NCBI GenBank assembly: GCA_943737045.1
Contig: CALSFV010000217.1
Span: 124,001-188,000, forward strand
Direction: 5' to 3'
DNA: 64,000 bases
DNA from: Parapristionchus giblindavisi
Taxonomy: Eukaryota; Nematoda; Chromadorea; Rhabditida; Diplogasteridae
The position numbers were made by a program, and so were the translations under genes. Shown here in pieces: positions 62,901 to 64,000 of the stretch (the first letter of the stretch is position 1; each line of letters starts with the position of its first letter). The notes under the pieces were generated by a model that did not search any database, had not been told where the DNA came from, and saw only the letters and a list, made by a program, of their open reading frames with translations.

Positions 62901-64000
62901 GAATCAACAAAAGATTACAGCTTGACATGAACTGAAGTGTACATTATTCAGAATTTTTTGCTCTTTCGTTTGGTGTATGACACGCTGGGTTTCGCTGAAA
63001 ATTTTTCATGTCAGGAATTGTTTTGTTCTTATCAGAGTGATGGTTACTTTTGTACTTAGGGCATTGTAGAATCAACAAAAGATTACAGCTTGACATGAAC
63101 TGAAGTGTTCATTATTCAGAATGTTTTGCTCTTTCGTTTGGTGTATGACACGCAGGGTTTCGCTGAAAATTTTTCATGTCAGAAATTGTTTTGTTCTTAT
63201 CAGAGTGATGGTTACTTTTGTACTTAGGGCATTGTAGAATCAAGAAAAGATTACAGCTTGACATGAACTGAAGTGTACATTATTCAGAATTTTTTGCTCT
63301 TTCTCGTGGTATATGACACGATAAGTTTCGCTAAAATATTGACGTGTCACGAATTCTTTAATGCCAAAAATGCATGGTTCAATGTTGTTAATTCGGCTGG
63401 AGCGGCCGTTGTTCAACATGGAACGTTGCAAATAATTCAGAATTTTTTGCTCTTTCGTTTGGTATATGACACGCTGGGTTTCGCTGAAAATTTTTCATGT
63501 TAGGAATTGTTTTGTTCTTATCAGAGTGATGGTTACTTTTGTACTTAGAGCAATTGTAGAATCAACAAAAGATTACAGCTTGACATGAACTGAAGTGTAC
63601 ATTATTCAGAATTTTTTGCTCTTTCTCGTGGTATATGACACGATAAGTTTCGCTAAAATATTGACGTGTCACAAATTCTTTAATGCCAAAAATGCATGGT
63701 TCAATGTTGTTAATTCGGCTGGAGCGGCCGTTGTTCAACATGGAACGTTGCAAATTATTCAGAATTTATTGCTCTTTCGTTTGGTATATGACACGCTGGG
63801 TTTCGCTGAAAATTTTTCATGTTAGGAATTGTTTTGTTCTTATCAGAGTGATGGTTACTTTTGTACTTAGAGCAATTGTAGAATCAACAAAAGATTACAG
63901 CTTGACATGAACTGAAGTGTACATTATTCAGAATTTTTTGCTCTTTCTCGTGGTATATGACACGATAAGTTTCGCTAAAATATTGACGTGTCACGAATTC

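Larger units (their letters stand above)
1..64000. repeat. Satellite DNA array of 321-bp dimeric and 168-bp monomeric units
   Basis: The whole window is a head-to-tail tandem array in one orientation. I placed unit boundaries at TAGAATCAAC and used ATGCCAAAAATGC as a marker of the long unit. Marker-to-marker distances are 321, 489, 657, 825, 993 or 1161, that is 321 plus n times 168, with 123 added in one zone and 1 added where a base is inserted. This gives 136 long and 108 short units. Units differ from one another by only a few substitutions, so the array has been homogenised recently. It contains no spacer genes, RNA genes or simple-sequence tracts apart from the segments listed separately. 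The array runs off both ends of the window. Its function is unknown; a heterochromatic or centromeric location is inference only. Confidence 0.97.
46891..64000 (+). repeat. Zone 6: 3287-bp and 2783-bp higher-order repeats rich in short units
   Basis: Twenty-eight complete long units, 44 short units, one partial unit (63879-64000) and the retrotransposon remnant. Thirteen long units are 322 bp because of GAGCAATTG in place of GGGCATTG. A 3287-bp block at 47716-51002 is followed directly by a second copy at 51003-54289; shared private variants include GAAGCGTAC, CGTTTTGTATATG, CGCTTAAAATT and GAATGTTCTGC. A shorter 2783-bp form follows from 54290 and again from 57073. A short-unit subfamily with GTGTTCATT, GAATGTTTTG, CACGCAGGG and CAGAAATTG is typical of this zone, as is the long-unit marker AATCAAGAAAAG. 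Confidence 0.92.

Noticed and set aside
1..64000. CRISPR array
   Set aside because: Repeats are 168 and 321 bp, directly adjacent, with no unique spacers and no associated genes.
1..64000. Hammerhead ribozyme, known in several animal satellites
   Set aside because: The required CUGANGA core is missing on both strands; the nearest match is CTCTGATAAG on the minus strand, which fails at a core base.
1..64000. Bacterial or plasmid origin of the window
   Set aside because: 64 kb of homogenised satellite with a non-LTR retrotransposon fragment is typical of eukaryotic heterochromatin; no bacterial gene, promoter or terminator pattern is seen.

Overview
The window is one continuous block of eukaryotic satellite DNA, with no functional protein-coding gene. 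I could phase essentially every base by hand into four kinds of sequence: 136 copies of a 321-bp unit (the first lacks its 8 leading bases, and a further partial unit closes the window), 108 copies of a 168-bp unit, 12 copies of a 122-123 bp AT-rich passenger segment, and one 585-bp retrotransposon remnant with a 10-bp target-site duplication. Apart from a few 1-bp indels, these lengths add up to the whole window.

The 321-bp unit is itself an old dimer of a roughly 160-bp monomer: half A is 153 bp and half B is 168 bp. Both begin with the same 25-base block, and weaker similarity runs along their whole length. The 168-bp short unit equals half B alone, so it looks like the product of unequal exchange that deleted half A. 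Half A carries a GC-rich hairpin and one EcoRI, one NsiI and one EagI site; most short units lack all of these.

Layout: 1-14374, mostly 321-bp units with scattered short units; 14375-17170, three copies of an 825-bp module; 17171-24876, 24 uninterrupted and very similar 321-bp units; 24877-34443, 321-bp units mixed with short units in 1299-bp and 978-bp higher-order repeats; 34444-46890, higher-order repeats (612, 780, 1284 and 1896 bp) carrying the 12 passenger copies; 46891-64000, higher-order repeats of 3287 and 2783 bp rich in short units, interrupted at 59354-59938 by the retrotransposon remnant. Both window ends lie inside the array, so its true length is unknown.

The only recognisable protein sequence is the C-terminal tail of a non-LTR (RTE-like) reverse transcriptase on the minus strand, 5'-truncated and frameshifted. 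Elements of that type, together with AT-rich satellite of nucleosome-scale monomer length, suggest an animal genome, perhaps a nematode or another invertebrate; the sequence does not settle the species. A pericentromeric, centromeric or other heterochromatic location is plausible but inferred. The many small open frames that recur every 321 bases come from the repeat period (divisible by 3) and are not annotated as genes.
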